Assembly (NCBI GenBank): GCA_903632075.3
Contig: CAHIKZ030001779.1
Coordinates: 3,304,501 to 3,368,500, forward strand
DNA from: Acanthosepion pharaonis
Taxonomy: Eukaryota; Mollusca; Cephalopoda; Sepiida; Sepiidae
Length of the DNA: 64,000 bases
Direction of reading: 5' to 3'
In this document: in pieces, positions 1-13,261 of the stretch
Layout: each line of letters opens with the position of its first letter
Position numbering within the stretch: position 1 is the stretch's first letter
Made by a program: the position numbers and the translations under genes
Notes under the pieces: generated by a model
Database searches by the model: none
What the model saw: only the letters and a program-made list of their open reading frames with translations
Told to the model about the DNA's origin: nothing

Positions 1-130
1 GTCTAAGAGAAGGAAAACTCCAAATTCTGTAGAGAAAGAAACAGGAAACCACTCCATTATCATTCTTTGGAATGCATGGCAATTCAAAGATAACAAAGAA
101 AAATCTGTGGAACATCATGATTGTCTATAT
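1..130 (+). repeat. SINE/LINE-type 3' tail fragment
   Basis: The window opens inside a repeat. The stretch runs from gtctaagagaagg through a 'ggaa-cactccatta' block to 'gtggaacatcatgattgtc'. The same order of blocks is seen in the tail of the tRNA-headed SINE near 18.95-19.09 kb. The head lies outside the window, so only the tail can be described. Confidence 0.65.
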
Positions 131-2600
131 CGTGAAAGTATATGGTTTTAAAACTTAAATATACAAAATGTGAAAACTAAAGAATTAATTATCAGTTTGT
201 GTGACTATAACATTTTCATTCAAGCTCTTGTCTATCTTTATCTAATGAATGTACATGTAAACATATTTTTATTCAAGTATTACTTTACATTTTTATGATA
301 CAATTTTATGCATTTAATTCATTGAATGTAAAATGATAAATGTCTGACTGCTTACAGATTCAAATCCCACTGAAAAATAATTTTCTGTTGTGGAGTTATA
401 TTAGAGTTGCATGTATCTAAAAAACTTTACCTCCCATAGTTTGTATTTTGATCCATCACCATTGAATCAGAGTCTATTCCTATACTGATAATCTGTGGAG
501 TGCATATCTATGGTCAAAATGCAAAATAAGTAACAGGAATGTGCAATAAATAGACTTGACAAAGTTTACAATAAACAATAACAAGAAAAAGAAAAGAACA
601 GTACAAAAAATAATATGAAGCAAGCAAACAATATACACAAGGCAAAACAACAGTAATATGGTAAACAGTTCACAAACTAAGAATTGACATTGACACACAA
701 AACCAAGTTCAGACAAGTGAACATAGCATTCTGACTTCAATACAAGACAGGACTGAGTCAAATGAAACCAAGGACAACCTATTTTATTGGCTTGAATCCC
801 AGCCTAAATTTGTGTGCTTATGCCTATAAAATGGGGAGGGGCAAGTATTTGCAATCATTCCCCAAAAGATTGCCATCAACAATTATAAATTGCCTTTGAT
901 ATATAGAAAATCATTAAAAAACTTTGTAGAGTTTTCATATTTTTGTTTTACTTTCTGAAATAAGCATTTACCATTTTCTGTTGATTGAATAAACTCTTTA
1001 TTTTTATTTTAAGCATTCAATAAAATGTTTAAAAAAGGTTTTGAATAAAAAATAAGTGACATTTATTGTATTTAATGTTATGACTAACAGAAAGGATGAT
1101 TTTTGCCTGAGAATATGCATCACCTTCAGTTAAAAGATTTGGTTTTAAATTAGACAAAGTTTGCTTATTTGTAAGAAAAAGAAAGTAAGGAAATCCCTAC
1201 ACTTTACTTATATTAGGATTTTTTAATTTTAGTAAAGAAAACTGAAATTGAAATGAAAGGTTAATATTTTATTTTTGACTCTTATTCTTAATATTAATCT
1301 ATCTATATTATTTCATATTTTGTCAAATGGACAAAGTTCTTCCCTCACTCACAATAATGAAAGAATATAGGGACAAGAAGTTGAAGAAGAAATGAATATT
1401 AATTGTAAACATTATATTTGATAATTATTTTCTTAAATTTATCTTTTTTTACTTTTAAATATTGAATATAAAAACACAAACATAAATCACCTATCTATGA
1501 ATCAAGGAAATTCAACTATTTCGATCAATGTTTTCAAGTCTTAGATCTTCTAATTAATTATTTTATAATGCTGTAAGCTTGATTTTATAAACAGTTTATA
1601 AAATTAAAAAAATTTATGAATTATGCCTTTTTGTTCTCTTCACTAAAATAATAAAAAAAATCTTTCTTGTTTAAAAGAAAGTTTTTCTTATTTTTTTAAA
1701 ATCAATAAAAAAATATTACTGTAAAACAAGTGTTGTAGATTCATTCATTTGTTCCTCAATTTTAAAATATGTCATATTAAGAGTAACAAAAAATGGAAGC
1801 AAATGAACTCAAACTGTATTAATGCTGACCTAGCAAAAAAAAAAAAAAAAAAAAGGTCACAGTTTAGATGGAGCCTAAGTCTTGTCAGTAAAGTTGTGTA
1901 TGTTAGTCCAAATCAATATTGAGTAAAGTTTATTGAGTAATATGGCCAAGCTTCAGCTGTTGGCTAGACAGCCAAGATATTTTAAGTTTACTATGCTATT
2001 CATAAAGTGTGTAGGCATTACATTAGCTAGAGTACATTAAGTGGCCTTATGTAAATTTTGTCTTAGTCTGTTAAATGAATGGGCATCAATTGTCGAGCAA
2101 AAAGTTCATTAAACAATTTCAGTCATCTCAGAAGATTATTATAAAATTTGATTAAATTCTAATTTAAGAACTTGAACATAGAAATTTTTTTTTTTTAATC
2201 AAGATATTTTAGACTTGATGCAATTACTTCTTTTTTTAGATGTCCTTATTTCTTTTCATGTATTTAGCTCAAAACCACAAGTGTGTCTCTGAACTAACCA
2301 AAGCTAATCTTGAACTTATTCAAATCAAACTAAGAAAATAGAAATAGTGAAAATATTACAGAAAGAATAGTTTTATATTATAAATAAAAACATGTAAAAA
2401 TGTTGTCATAGCCTCCATAAGACATAATAAAAATCTAAAGAAAAATGAAATTGAATCTTAAAGATATAATGAAAAGTTTTTACATGTCAAAATTGAATTC
2501 TTTTGTACCAATTATATTTTTGGGGGAATGGATATGTTTGTAGTGGTGGATGAAACTGAATGTTACTCCCTATTATCTATAAGGGAACAGATTCTTTAGA
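131..2600. other. AT-rich non-coding stretch
   Basis: No supported gene. It holds short A/T runs, a 20-base poly-A at 1835-1854, and an isolated B-box-like motif (agattcaaatcccac) near 355-370 that lacks a convincing A box. A 93-codon open frame on the minus strand (480-761) is hydrophobic low-complexity sequence with no recognisable family. Confidence 0.6.
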
Positions 2601-2807
2601 TATGTAACTATCAAAGGGGAACAACCATGATGATGATGATGATATTAATAATGCTTGCCACTGATATATTTGTTTCATTGTTATCATTGTTCTTCGTCTT
2701 TTCTTTCCTTTTTTTCTTCTCCACACTTTCTTCAATGAAGTAGATTCAAAATATTCAAGGGTAGTTTCCCCCTACCAGCAAATCTTCATTTCGTCGTTTG
2801 TTGGTAC

Positions 2808-2960
2808 TGTGCTTGCTACTGTTGCTGCTTACTGCTGAAGCTGTTGCTACCAACACCAGTACGACTGCTTGGACTACTATTGCTGCAGCTACCAAAGCTG
2901 CTGCTGCTGCTGCTGCTGCTCCAAGAGCAGAGAGACAGAATCTCATCAACAGAGTAGAAG
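2808..2960. repeat. CTG/CAG-rich tract with pure (CTG)n core
   Basis: Imperfect CTG/CTA triplets surround a pure (GCT)8 run at 2897-2920; a (GAT)n run lies just upstream at about 2624-2642. Open frames on both strands (poly-Cys on plus, poly-Ala on minus) are produced by the triplet repeat itself and are not evidence of a gene. Confidence 0.85.
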
Positions 2961-3633
2961 CTGCAGAGTGATCATGGTGAGAAATGGATCAATAGTTACG
3001 GTGTTCCAACTGTCCGTGGCAGCAGAGACAGCAGCTGCAGCCTCTGCAAGAACAGAATCACGTAACATTATGATGAGCCAACCTCACTATGATCATTAAA
3101 CCACTTGTTTAAAAATTCCTTCACTTAGCATTGAAAAGTCTAACATTGAAAATTTTGTATTGATTTGCATCAGTAGTATTAATGATTGTTTAGATATTAA
3201 CAGAGAGGATAACGTATGCGTGCTGGTCTGCTGTGTTTCCCACCCTACCTTTGCTTAATCTCCCTTTCTGTTCAAAATGGTATGATCCCCCCATTCATTT
3301 GTTCATGGTATGTGATACCAAAGTCTGTATCAGGTTGACAATTTCTATCATACGGAAGCTATGTGAAACAACACTCTTGCAACACTAGTATCTGTACCAT
3401 TTGTATCTGGATCTGGGCTCTTACATTTTACATCTACTGTCAAAGTATCCAGTTCTCCATCTACAAAGAGTAAGTGACATTTTTTTCTTTTTGTTTGTCT
3501 CTCTCATTTGCCTTACTTTCTCTCATCCTACTTTTCATTGTCAATGTTGTCCTCTAGCTTTTCTATCACATGTAGAAAATCTCCAGCTTTTCTTTACTTA
3601 CTATCTATGTTAATATCTCAAAAAGCTGTACCT

Positions 3634-3636
<3 letters not shown>

Positions 3637-3667
<31 letters not shown>
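3637..3667. repeat. (TA)n microsatellite
   Basis: About 15 uninterrupted TA units. Confidence 0.95.
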
Positions 3668-3669
<2 letters not shown>

Positions 3670-6600
3670 TTCATGTAAATTAAAAAGAGATATGTATAAG
3701 TGCAAATAAATAGATTTGTTTATGTGTGTATATATGTTGCACCCTCAAAAATCTTCATTTCTATTTGATTGATAACATTGATGATGTTTGATTGATAAAC
3801 AGTCAACGCTTTATTCAACTAGAAATCTAACTATGAATGTTCTAACCATGGAAAGAATTCCTAGTGCTATGTAAAACAGTTGTGCACCTTCTCTTGCTAA
3901 CACCGGGTGGGAAAGATTATTCATTACATGTGTGAGCCAGCTTATAATACAAAGTAAGGGTGCATGCCTGTTATGATGAACAAAAATGTTAACACTTGTT
4001 TTCAAAGTCATTTATTTTGGGGAACTACTAGTTGCCTTGCTCATGGCCCTGAACAATAATGCATATGGTTAAAATGAACATGTACCACCATTACATTGAA
4101 ATATTCTTAACAAATGAGTTTTCATTCTAGTCACAAGTATTTGCCACCTCTATTTAATGAGTTCCTTGCATATGAAAGATAGGAAACATCAAATCAAATT
4201 ATTCACCTGTTCTTATTGTGCTGTCATTATCTTTTTTTTATTATCTTATTATGTATTTTCTTTTTGTTTTGATCACTTTATTTATTCTTTCATATCACCA
4301 TTTTTTTCTTTTCTCTTACTATTTTCGATCTCTCTATTTATAGATACATAAATATGGGTAACACTATATTAAGACTTAAAGCTGCCTCTTTAAACTAAGA
4401 TTCTTTTGCTATATGACAAAAATGATTTACTCTTTAGAATATTACTTAGATCAATTGAAATATAATGTTGCTTAATTTAAAATTAACTTTTTAAATATAT
4501 TCTAATTTTAAATTAAAAAAAATAAAATATAGATGTAATATAACAAACATACTTTTTCATTAGAAAAATAATCCTAAAATCATTCTTGTATTAGTTTTAG
4601 AATCTTATTTAAATGTTCCTGCAACCAAAGTTTATAATTATAAAGGTTATAAATTAGAATTTAATTATGATTTTAGTCTTTTAGTCACAAGTTAGATTTC
4701 TCTTAACTTGCTTCAGGCGAAATGGTTATTCAGTGTAATTTTGAGAATTTGAATTAATCTGCTGTTGAATTAAATTATAGATTAAAAATTATTTTATTGT
4801 AATATTTTTCAAGTAGATTTTAAAATAAAAAGACTTTATACATATCCTATCATCATATACCATCTGCTGGGTAATCATTGTCTTTGCCTGTATAAGTTGT
4901 AGTTACATTTCACTATGCTCTCTAATCATGATTGATCTGTGTTGTATTTGTTTATAGAACTTTCTCATCAGTAAAAACAAGTTCACTGGGTTTTTGCAAA
5001 GTCTAGATAGAAGATGATCTCATGTAGATTTTAAAATGCAATCATAAAGAAAATCATATTTTGTTGCATTTATATTGCTTCCTTTATTTTATACTGAATA
5101 TTTGGGGATTTTAAGTTCATTTTTATGATAAAAATCAAACTATTTACTCTTTATTTAAAACATTTCCTAATCTGCCCTATATTATATTAATATGATTTTT
5201 AGGTCTTTTGTTTTTATTTTTTAATCTATAAGACTATGTTCTTTTTTGTCCATCCACTGAAAATATACAGATGTTTATGTACATATCTTCACTTTCTCTA
5301 GATTTATAGCTGCAAATGTATGAAGTACATTTACCAGTGCCTCACACTAATTTGTATACTGCTTTGATATGAATGTATTGTAACTGAACAGCATGTTACA
5401 AAAGGGATACTAATATATGAACATGTGATATAAACTTGTTACTTAGTATTTTAGTACAAGTAGAAAGTTTAAATAATACTTTCATAATCTTTGATCTCAT
5501 TTGAAAAAAATTGATGCATTCTTCACCAACAGCCATGCATATTTGCTTAGGGAAGCACACATGGGTTATGGATCCAGAAGTCTGGATTAGGATTTCTTGT
5601 AGTAAAACTGGAAACATGGGAAAGCACTTCTTAAATGGACTGTTGACTTTTAATTATTGAAAGTAATTCATACTTCATATCTATATTTAATAACTGGATG
5701 TTTCTTTTTCTTAATACATTTTTATTTTGCTTTTTAATCAGGTAAAGTAGCACATATGCATAGTTTATTTCTAACACACTTCACAAAGTCAGGCATGACC
5801 ATTGATAGAATACATTAACAGAAGTGCTATGTTGATAAAAAATACAGAAATTTAGTTGTTAATGTTCTTACAACTTGTTATTGTTTAGATATTAAACTAA
5901 TTGTTTACTATTAATTTAGTAATATTTCTCACTGCATTCATTCATATAGCAGTGAGAAACTTTCTCAAAGAATAAATTAGTGAAATCTTATTTTTTTTAC
6001 TTTTTTTAAGGTTTATTACAGAAGTAGTTCCCAAAGCCATCTTCTCTTTCTACCTTAATGATTTACTATATAACATTTTGGTGGATTCTTTGGTCATATA
6101 TTCTAGAACTTTGAAGGCAAAAGACATTATGCCTTGAGGTTTAATCTAAAGGAAAATCTTAATAGAAACATGTAAATAAATATATGAAATAATGTAATAG
6201 ATTATAGAATAATTTAGAATCAATTAGTTACAAGCTAAATAGTTATAAAATAAATGTAAAGAATGAGATAAAAACTAATACTTGACTATATATTCTGTAA
6301 TTTTAATTTTCTTCAAAATTTAAGTTTTGTGTAATTAGCAATATCATAAAAGAAAAAAAAACAAAGTATAAGTCTTTTGTTGATGGCACAAAAAAATCTA
6401 AAATTTTCTTTTGTAAATTTTAATAATAAACACTCACAATAACAAGTGAATTAATAATAGTTTAAAAACAAAACCCCAAAATAGATAAAATTAAATTCTT
6501 ACCTTTAGAAGAAATTAAATGTTACTTAATTGCATTTATGACATCATGCAAACTATTTTAAGTGTTAAGAGTGTAAAAGTTTTCAGTGCTCTTTTTTTGA

Positions 6601-7719
6601 AAACTAAAAACTTAATACAGAGCTAAAAACTGCTTTTACTGGAAACTTTTGTACAGATTTATTACTAAAAGTTTTTTTATTTATATGAAGAATTAGATAT
6701 TATAAGAGTTTATTAATTTACAAAATAGATATAAAATGTGTTCTCAATATCTATAATTTTCTTTATATTTGGAAATACAAATCAAATTTGCATAATTGTT
6801 AGATTAGAAAATCTTTACTAAATCACCCACAAAGTTTGCACTTGAACTTATTAAAATCAATATTAGAGTTATAGTTAATAATAGTCATTTTGCTCTTATT
6901 TCACTTCTGGTTAATATTATATATCATTGAGTTCATGTTAATATTATTGTCTTGATCATTTTCAATGATTTTAACTTCAGTGTTTTTATTAGAATGAAAA
7001 TAGGAATAAGGAAGTATAAATAGCTGTCAAAATGTCATCTAATTTTCAGTTATTGGTAAGTGTTGCTTATTTTGATAGAATTTATTAATCTACAATTCAA
7101 AGTTAAGACAGTGTTGGCTTTTCATTTTGTTTGTGATTACAAAAACCAAGACGGAAGGAATGTATTTCATAACATAGAAACTGACAATCTGTAAATCTAT
7201 TGTTTCTCCTTCAAAATTGAAATATAATTGTTATTGACTTTTCCTGGAGCTTTCCTCTTTCCTTGTGGACTGTATTTTGGAGGAAGGTTGAAGAATGAAT
7301 CGGTCAAAACCTTGTTAACACCAGTTAGCTTAGTTGTAGGAAGAGTTGGTAATAGTTTATTTTTACTTAGAACTTACAGCAAAAATATTATTAGTTGCCA
7401 TGGATACCAATATAGTTGACCTCATCTTTGGCTACTTATAGTATAACAATAAATTTGGTGATAAATTTCACTTGGTTCAAGTGAAAGTTACTAATACAGA
7501 TGTCATTTAAAGACAGGTGACTTTACTGATGAGTATATTCAAAACAATTGGTGGGAAAATCTTTAAAATTTTCTCAACATGAGCAATTGAATGATTATTT
7601 TTTATGGAAATGATTTACAATACTTTTTTTAATCATTTAACCCTAAACAAAGCAATGAAGGCACTAATACACAAGGGGTTACTGATTGTGAAGGAATATG
7701 AGAAGAAAACATTATTAAG
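3668..7719. other. AT-rich non-coding stretch
   Basis: No supported gene. Slightly more complex sequence at about 3820-4090 and 5400-5640 has no recognisable coding content. A six-base island between a 'ttttcag' acceptor and a 'gtaagt' donor at 7050-7055 is most likely chance. Confidence 0.55.
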
Positions 7720-7990
7720 GTGAGAGAACAATTATTAAGAAAACAGAAGATAATGATTGACATTGCATTTAAATTATTGAAGATCAAAGTTGACAGGAAA
7801 GCAAGAAGCCAGAAGAGAGTTCCACAAGCAAGAAGTGTGAGAAAAGAAACAGTTAGCATAGAACTTATGATTACATCTAGCCATTTCATCTGTAAGATGA
7901 TGAGATCTTGCCACTAATCTAGTAATATGCTTAAATTTATAAAGTCTAGGTACCAAAGAGGAAAGCTCATCATAACAATTACCATGAATA
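7720..7990 (-). pseudogene. LINE ORF2 C-terminal fragment (jockey/CR1-like), broken
   Basis: Read on the minus strand, the sequence encodes the far C-terminal tail of a non-LTR retrotransposon reverse-transcriptase protein. It contains an 'LVPRLYKF'-like block, then 'LWNSLLASCFPVNFDLQ', then 'NAMS'-type residues in another frame, so there is at least one frameshift. The 'FF.RT..LWNSLPA.CFP' pattern is a familiar ending of mollusc and arthropod LINEs. The same block recurs at 53.0-53.4 kb (minus), 51.4-52.0 kb (minus) and 12.9-13.9 kb (plus). The catalytic YxDD region is not present. Family-level assignment is uncertain; the LINE C-terminus call is firm. Confidence 0.75.
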
Positions 7991-8564
7991 TATTTATATT
8001 CATAACTTTTAAGTTATATTTTTACTGTAGAAGAAATATATCAGTTTTCTGTTTTAGCCCAAAGTTATCACAAGTGTTTGTTTTTATTTATCATTGATAT
8101 TTGGGATTCAAAAGCTTTCTAATTTGCTATTTTGTGGTATGATTTTATTTCTATTGTCTTTGATTAACTTTGGGTTATTTATTTAATTATTTACTGAATG
8201 AGTTTTGACTCAAAGCTACAAATTTGGAGTATTCAGTGAAGATCAAGCACACTATTCAATAGTAGTAATCTGTGAGACCAGCTGGTAAATGACAGCACCA
8301 TAACTATGTATCTTTACAAGCAAATTGATATTTTATTTATAAATCAATATATACCAGAGGAACATATATTTGATTAATACGATATCTCTTATACCTGAAT
8401 AAATTATTATTTTATTAATTTACATGTCAGTATGGGTTCCTCGTCATTCTATAACATGCCTCAGGCTTTTTTTCATTGATTTTGTTAACTTTTCTACTAT
8501 TTTGACTTTACTTGCACTAGTTCTTTTTTTATTTCTTCCCAGAAATCTTCTTTAATTGACTATT

Positions 8565-8576
<12 letters not shown>

Positions 8577-8614
<38 letters not shown>
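8577..8614. repeat. (TC)n microsatellite
   Basis: About 19 TC units. It directly abuts the 3' end of the surviving Tc1 transposase coding sequence, where (GA)n on the minus strand follows the conserved ENLW-type motif. Confidence 0.95.
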
Positions 8615-8620
<6 letters not shown>

Positions 8621-9350
8621 TGATGGGCCACAAGTTTACAACTTGAAAGTTTTCTATCAAGAAAAACTTGGACCATTGCATTAATTTAATATCTCAAAAC
8701 CTTTTGGGGCAAGGTGGTCAATAGTTAGCTTGACAGAATGTAAAGAAACATTGTCTTGCATGAATGTACTATTTAGCTTGAAGCTTCTTGGTTAGGATCA
8801 GTACCACATTAAAAAATAATTTTGTTCAAGAACTAACAATAATTTGCAGTATTTATTTTGATTCTATCATAAACTTTGAAGAGTTAGCTCAAAATATTAG
8901 TCTACCTGCTCACTGTTGTCTTGTAACATTTGATTATTTTCATAAAAAGTCAATCTCTAGCCCAGTTATCAGGTTCATCCGATGTAGCTCTACATTCATC
9001 ACTAAAAATTACTGTTGAGAAATCATTTTTGTAATACTTCCTCATCTGAATTACATATTTCTCTTTATGATCTTTACTTAAAGGTGATAGTTTGGTTGGT
9101 TTCCTGTCTTTAGCCAATGTTCTTAATATTCAGTATTTGTTTTTCTTGTTTACATTTACAATTTAACAACTTCTTCAAATATGTTCTTGCAGATCAATCC
9201 ACTTTTCTTGTTTACTAACCTTTTTAATTTCCTTCAAATCTTTTTATGATATTCCTAAAGCCATTTTTTTGCTTTTCTTACCTTGCTGATATTCTCAAAT
9301 TCTCTTTTGATTTGCTCTGAGTTCTGTTGAACTTTTCCACAATTCCCATC
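8615..9350 (-). pseudogene. Tc1/mariner-superfamily transposase pseudogene
   Basis: The minus strand carries a decayed cut-and-paste transposase. From the N-terminus, a helix-turn-helix remnant (NGFRNIIKRFE-like) maps near 9215-9260. The first catalytic Asp sits in 'VIFSDECRATSDEPDNW' at about 8960-9014. The second Asp sits in 'MQDNVSLHSVKL' at about 8727-8765. The 'NLWPIIKR' motif that follows the third catalytic acidic residue in this superfamily is at 8615-8634. Many stops and frameshifts separate these blocks, so no protein is made. The distal C-terminus has been lost into the (TC)n tract. No terminal inverted repeat could be fixed. The class is secure from three ordered motifs; the subfamily is not. 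Confidence 0.8.
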
Positions 9351-9467
9351 ACTCAATAACTTTATATCTCATATTTTCTCTTAAGCTTATTTTCTTCTGA
9401 TTAATGCCTATCTTTATATATTTGTAATTAAAAAGTAAAAAATTATTAAGTACACTATTATCCATAT

Positions 9468-9612
9468 TTATGAGGAGGTACTGAGAAGTTATTGCTCCAA
9501 CTCACTTCTTACAATTTGATCAAATGATCAAACATCAGGTTTCTTTTTCTTTTCTGGAATACCTTCCTTGCCAAAAACTTTTCAGCATCCTCTCATATAT
9601 ATAATGGAGTTT
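9468..9612. repeat. Dispersed repeat fragment, copy 1
   Basis: Contains 'aactcacttcttacaa', 'tttgatcaaatgatcaaac' and 'acttttcagcatcc' in order. The same order recurs at 25183-25296, and an inverted/direct chimera of the two halves lies at about 19150-19250. Class unknown. Confidence 0.6.
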
Positions 9613-10991
9613 CTATTTATTATTATGGAAATATATGTGGGATATTTTTATTAGAGAACTATAAAGGGATAACTAATTGTTGCTGCCACTATAGATACAA
9701 ATAAATCTAATATAAGGCACACTGAAATACTGGATATTGAAATACATCAATATTGAAAATAATTTTGACTGTAAAGAAAGTAATTAGTTTTGCTTCATTT
9801 TCAATGCTTTTGCTTTACATAGTTTTCACTCATGTTTCATATATGAACTTATTAATGTTCATTGCAATACTGTAAAAAGATAAATCACTTGCCTGATTAT
9901 TAATTCTGTAATAAGCATTTAAAAACAAAGGTTCCATCTAAAATGGTTCATATACCAAACTATATATGACATAAGCATCTTTTTGTAATGTTGTAATCAA
10001 GGTTCTAAAAAAATGTTAAATTTCTCCCACTCAAAATTTAATGGACTATGAATGAAAAAAATAAATCAGACTATACATAAAAAAATATTTATATACAGCT
10101 TAAGGTATATCTCTCAAAGGCAGGTTTATGATCAATTAAATAATTTTTCTTTTGTAACTCTAGAGAAATTGTTTCTGAATGAATGGTTTTTTATTCTGGA
10201 ATATTATTGAATTATATAACTTTATTATATCATTCATTATTTGTCAATTTATTCCATTAAACCCTGACTTTTGACACAAATTTCCATTGGTAAATTCTCT
10301 GATCCTTATCAGACATGATTATCAGTTCAGTGTAAGAATCTGTTAAAATTTACAATATACTCTAAGAATACTTGAAGTTGTATTTAAAATACTTCAAAGA
10401 TAATTATAATAGTATAAGTTAACTATTTTGCATGATTTGATCAGTTTTTTTCAAATGCATAAAATTCATTGACATACAATTGATCCAGTATACACCAATC
10501 TGTATACATAGATACAAAGATATTAAAATCTGTATACTTTAATATTGTGAAATATACAAGGATACATTAATAAGTTTACAGAATTTTGATCTGATATGTT
10601 CACTCTATAATGTTCGATCTGTGTCACCAATTAATTATTAACTAATCTACATGACAAAGATCTATATCTATGTAAAATAAATGTTTTTTCATCATTAAGC
10701 TGCATATATTTTAAAATTACATACACAAGTATAAATTAGTTCTCTAAAACAATCTTCTTCATTGACTTTACCTTATATCCCAATTTGGTAACCCTGTTCT
10801 AGTGTTCCATATGGAATATAAGCTATCAGTATTCCTTTTGGTGTGAGAGTATGTCAATTTTGAAGCTTAAGGAGTATTTATATTAAACAAGAACTTATAA
10901 TAAAAAATGAAAACTGTCCAAGATTGAGGCATGGAAATTATGGTAAGCCTGATTCTTCATGAAAGTTAGCCTTGAATTAGTATGAATTATT
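9613..10991. other. AT-rich non-coding stretch
   Basis: Nothing recognisable in any frame on either strand. Confidence 0.5.
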
Positions 10992-11085
10992 CCTGAAAAT
11001 GATGATCCACTTGAAAATGATGATTTCCTTCAAAATGATGATCCACTTCAAAATGATGATTCCCTTAAAAATGATTTACTTCAAA
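10992..11085 (+). repeat. 18-bp minisatellite with open frame
   Basis: Four near-identical 18-bp units of the form aaaatgatgatccacttg, then one shortened unit. Because 18 is a multiple of three, the plus strand stays open from 10992 to a stop at 11166-11168. It reads as hexapeptide repeats [E/Q]NDD[P/F/S]L followed by a hydrophobic tail. An in-frame stop lies just upstream and no start codon precedes the repeats, so this is probably a non-coding minisatellite. Confidence 0.8.
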
Positions 11086-11168
11086 ATCTAGTAGCAATTA
11101 TGATTTTTCTTTGCATTGTTGATCCTTGTTATAATAATTCTTTTTATGCATATCTGTACCCAACATAA

Positions 11169-12869
11169 GAAATTCATAGGTTTCATGCAAAAATAAATGC
11201 AGTAAAAACAACAAAAGTCAAAGAAAAAGGAAAAGCATCACAAGTTGAACCAAGTCAAATTTCAATTTTTAATCATATACCAGCAACTTTATTCTAATGT
11301 TTTCATTAGTGTCTACTTTTTGCTCTCATGTGAAATATACAGTGCTCATTTGAATTCATCAATTTTACCTCTGCCAAAATCATTTAGACACAAATATTGA
11401 CAAAATTATTTTGCTTTCTTCTAAAATTTTATTATATTGATTTTGTTTTTGCTTTATAAAAGAATCCTGAAAACAAAAATATTTATATTTGTAATCCTTA
11501 CAAGTTTAGCTCTTTTGTTTTTAATTTCACCTTCAGAAATTTAACTTATCAAACATTCAATCTACTTACCAAGCATTGATAATTGTAGTTTATTTAAAAC
11601 AGCTCTAGTTAATCTCATTAATATATAAAAGCAGTTTTTTATTTTCTGAGTAAAATATCACTTATTGACTAATATTTACATTTTCACTTTTTTAACATTT
11701 AAGAAGTAAGGCTTTTGCTTTTTCTTCCGTATTTTCACATTGTAATAATATATTTTAGTATCTGTTGTTTTTTATTGTTATTGCTGTTCAAAGTGGTATC
11801 CAGTGGCCAATATAATGTATTTATTTATGAATTTTCATGAGAGTGGTCAATTGATCACTGCCAATGCCACAAAGTATGACTAAAATTTGTTGAATATAGC
11901 ATCTATCTTTGGTCCCCAAAAGTTCAACAGTGTTTGACTATATATCATGAACAATGTAAAAACTTAAATTGTGGCACTTCCTTATTCATCCCATTTGTGC
12001 TTTCTACCTGATCTAGCATCTTCACGTCTTCCTTTCTCAGATAAAAGTATTCTATGAAACAGTTACTGAAAATGGTGGCATTCATAGATTTCAAGAGTTT
12101 ACAGCAATTTCTAACCCTCAAATAGTGGAAAAAGTTCTATGAATGTGCATGTAAGGAGTGAAAAAATTCAATTTTTAGACAGTAGGTTTTATGCTTATAT
12201 ACATTTTAATTGATCTACTAAAACTATAAATGTAATATTTTAACTCTTTTAGATTATGAGAAATGAAAAACGAGGAAAAGCAAATATTAGGTTCCTCTTT
12301 TTTTAACAGTATGATACCCCTTGAAGCCTTCCATGCATGATGGAGCTGTGCATTCTTATCAAAATTTGTTGCCTCTTCAGGAAATATACATGCAGACATA
12401 GAACTGTATTTGGCTTGTTCTCCCAGCTTTATTTGCAAACAAATATGCCAAGAAATGATGTAACCTCTTGAATCTTAATAAATAGTAACTTCATGAATCC
12501 TAGAGTTGCCAATTAGTCATTTTGACTCAAATCATAAATGAATGATGTCTATCTTTGGAAAAATTTGAATCTTCAGTTGATGACATCTACTAATATCCAC
12601 TGAAGCATCAATTGATATTGCCCACCATTTAAAAGTTAAGATGTGGTTGAAAAACATTATTTTGTGATTAAGTTTACTGAAGTCAGTGAAGACTATTTTC
12701 ATTAAAATTATTTTTTAAAATGTTAGGGTAAGTCCTTGGTACTTACCAAAACAATACTGTAGTATTTTTACTACAGAATTATCTATGCTTTGATATTTAT
12801 AAAGCCTAGCTTAATACAGTAGTGTGGTGAATAGAAGTAAGAAGAAATCAGCATAACACCTCCAAAACT
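11169..12869. other. AT-rich non-coding stretch
   Basis: No supported gene. An 87-codon minus-strand open frame (12175-12438) has no recognisable domain. Confidence 0.5.
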
Positions 12870-13261
12870 GAATTGTTCTTTATTAATCATCTGAAAGACC
12901 CCTTTCTGCCTTCCATTAGCATGATAACCTCCAAGAGAGTGACTTCTTGCACCTTTTCAGACTAACATTCTTGGTTGACATAAAATGGAGAGCCTATATT
13001 GAATCCATTGCTAGGTCTACTGCTAAAAACATTGTTTCCCAGTGTTGTGCTAGATATATCTTTTTGCAGAATCTATCTTACATATCTATGTCTACCATTC
13101 ATTCATGTGTTGAATATTGTTGCCAGTGGTCCTGATATATATTTAGAGATCCTAGATAAAATTCAAATAAGAATCAGCAATTATTAGTCCTATCCTGGCA
13201 TCTCAGTTTCTGTCACTTTCCCACTGCTGTAAAGTTGCCTCCCTGTACATTTTTTTATAAA
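12870..13261 (+). pseudogene. LINE ORF2 C-terminal fragment, 5' part of an interrupted copy
   Basis: On the plus strand this reads as the region after the reverse-transcriptase core of the same LINE family as 53.0-53.4 kb. The blocks in order, spread over frames, are 'LTFLVDIKWRAYIESIA', then 'TIHSCVEYCC' (the conserved 'IRP.MEYC.HIW' motif), then 'YLEILDKIQ.R', and finally 'ASQFLSLSHCCKVASLY'. Frame changes show it is dead. It stops being LINE-like at about 13260, and the LINE reading resumes near 13756 after a transposase fragment on the opposite strand. Confidence 0.75.

Noticed and set aside
2755..3099. Poly-Ala (minus) and poly-Cys (plus) open frames
   Set aside because: Generated by the CTG triplet tract; no start context, splice sites or domain.
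7050..7055. Six-base microexon between ttttcag and gtaagt
   Set aside because: Such short acceptor-donor pairs are expected by chance in AT-rich DNA, and no neighbouring exons are seen.
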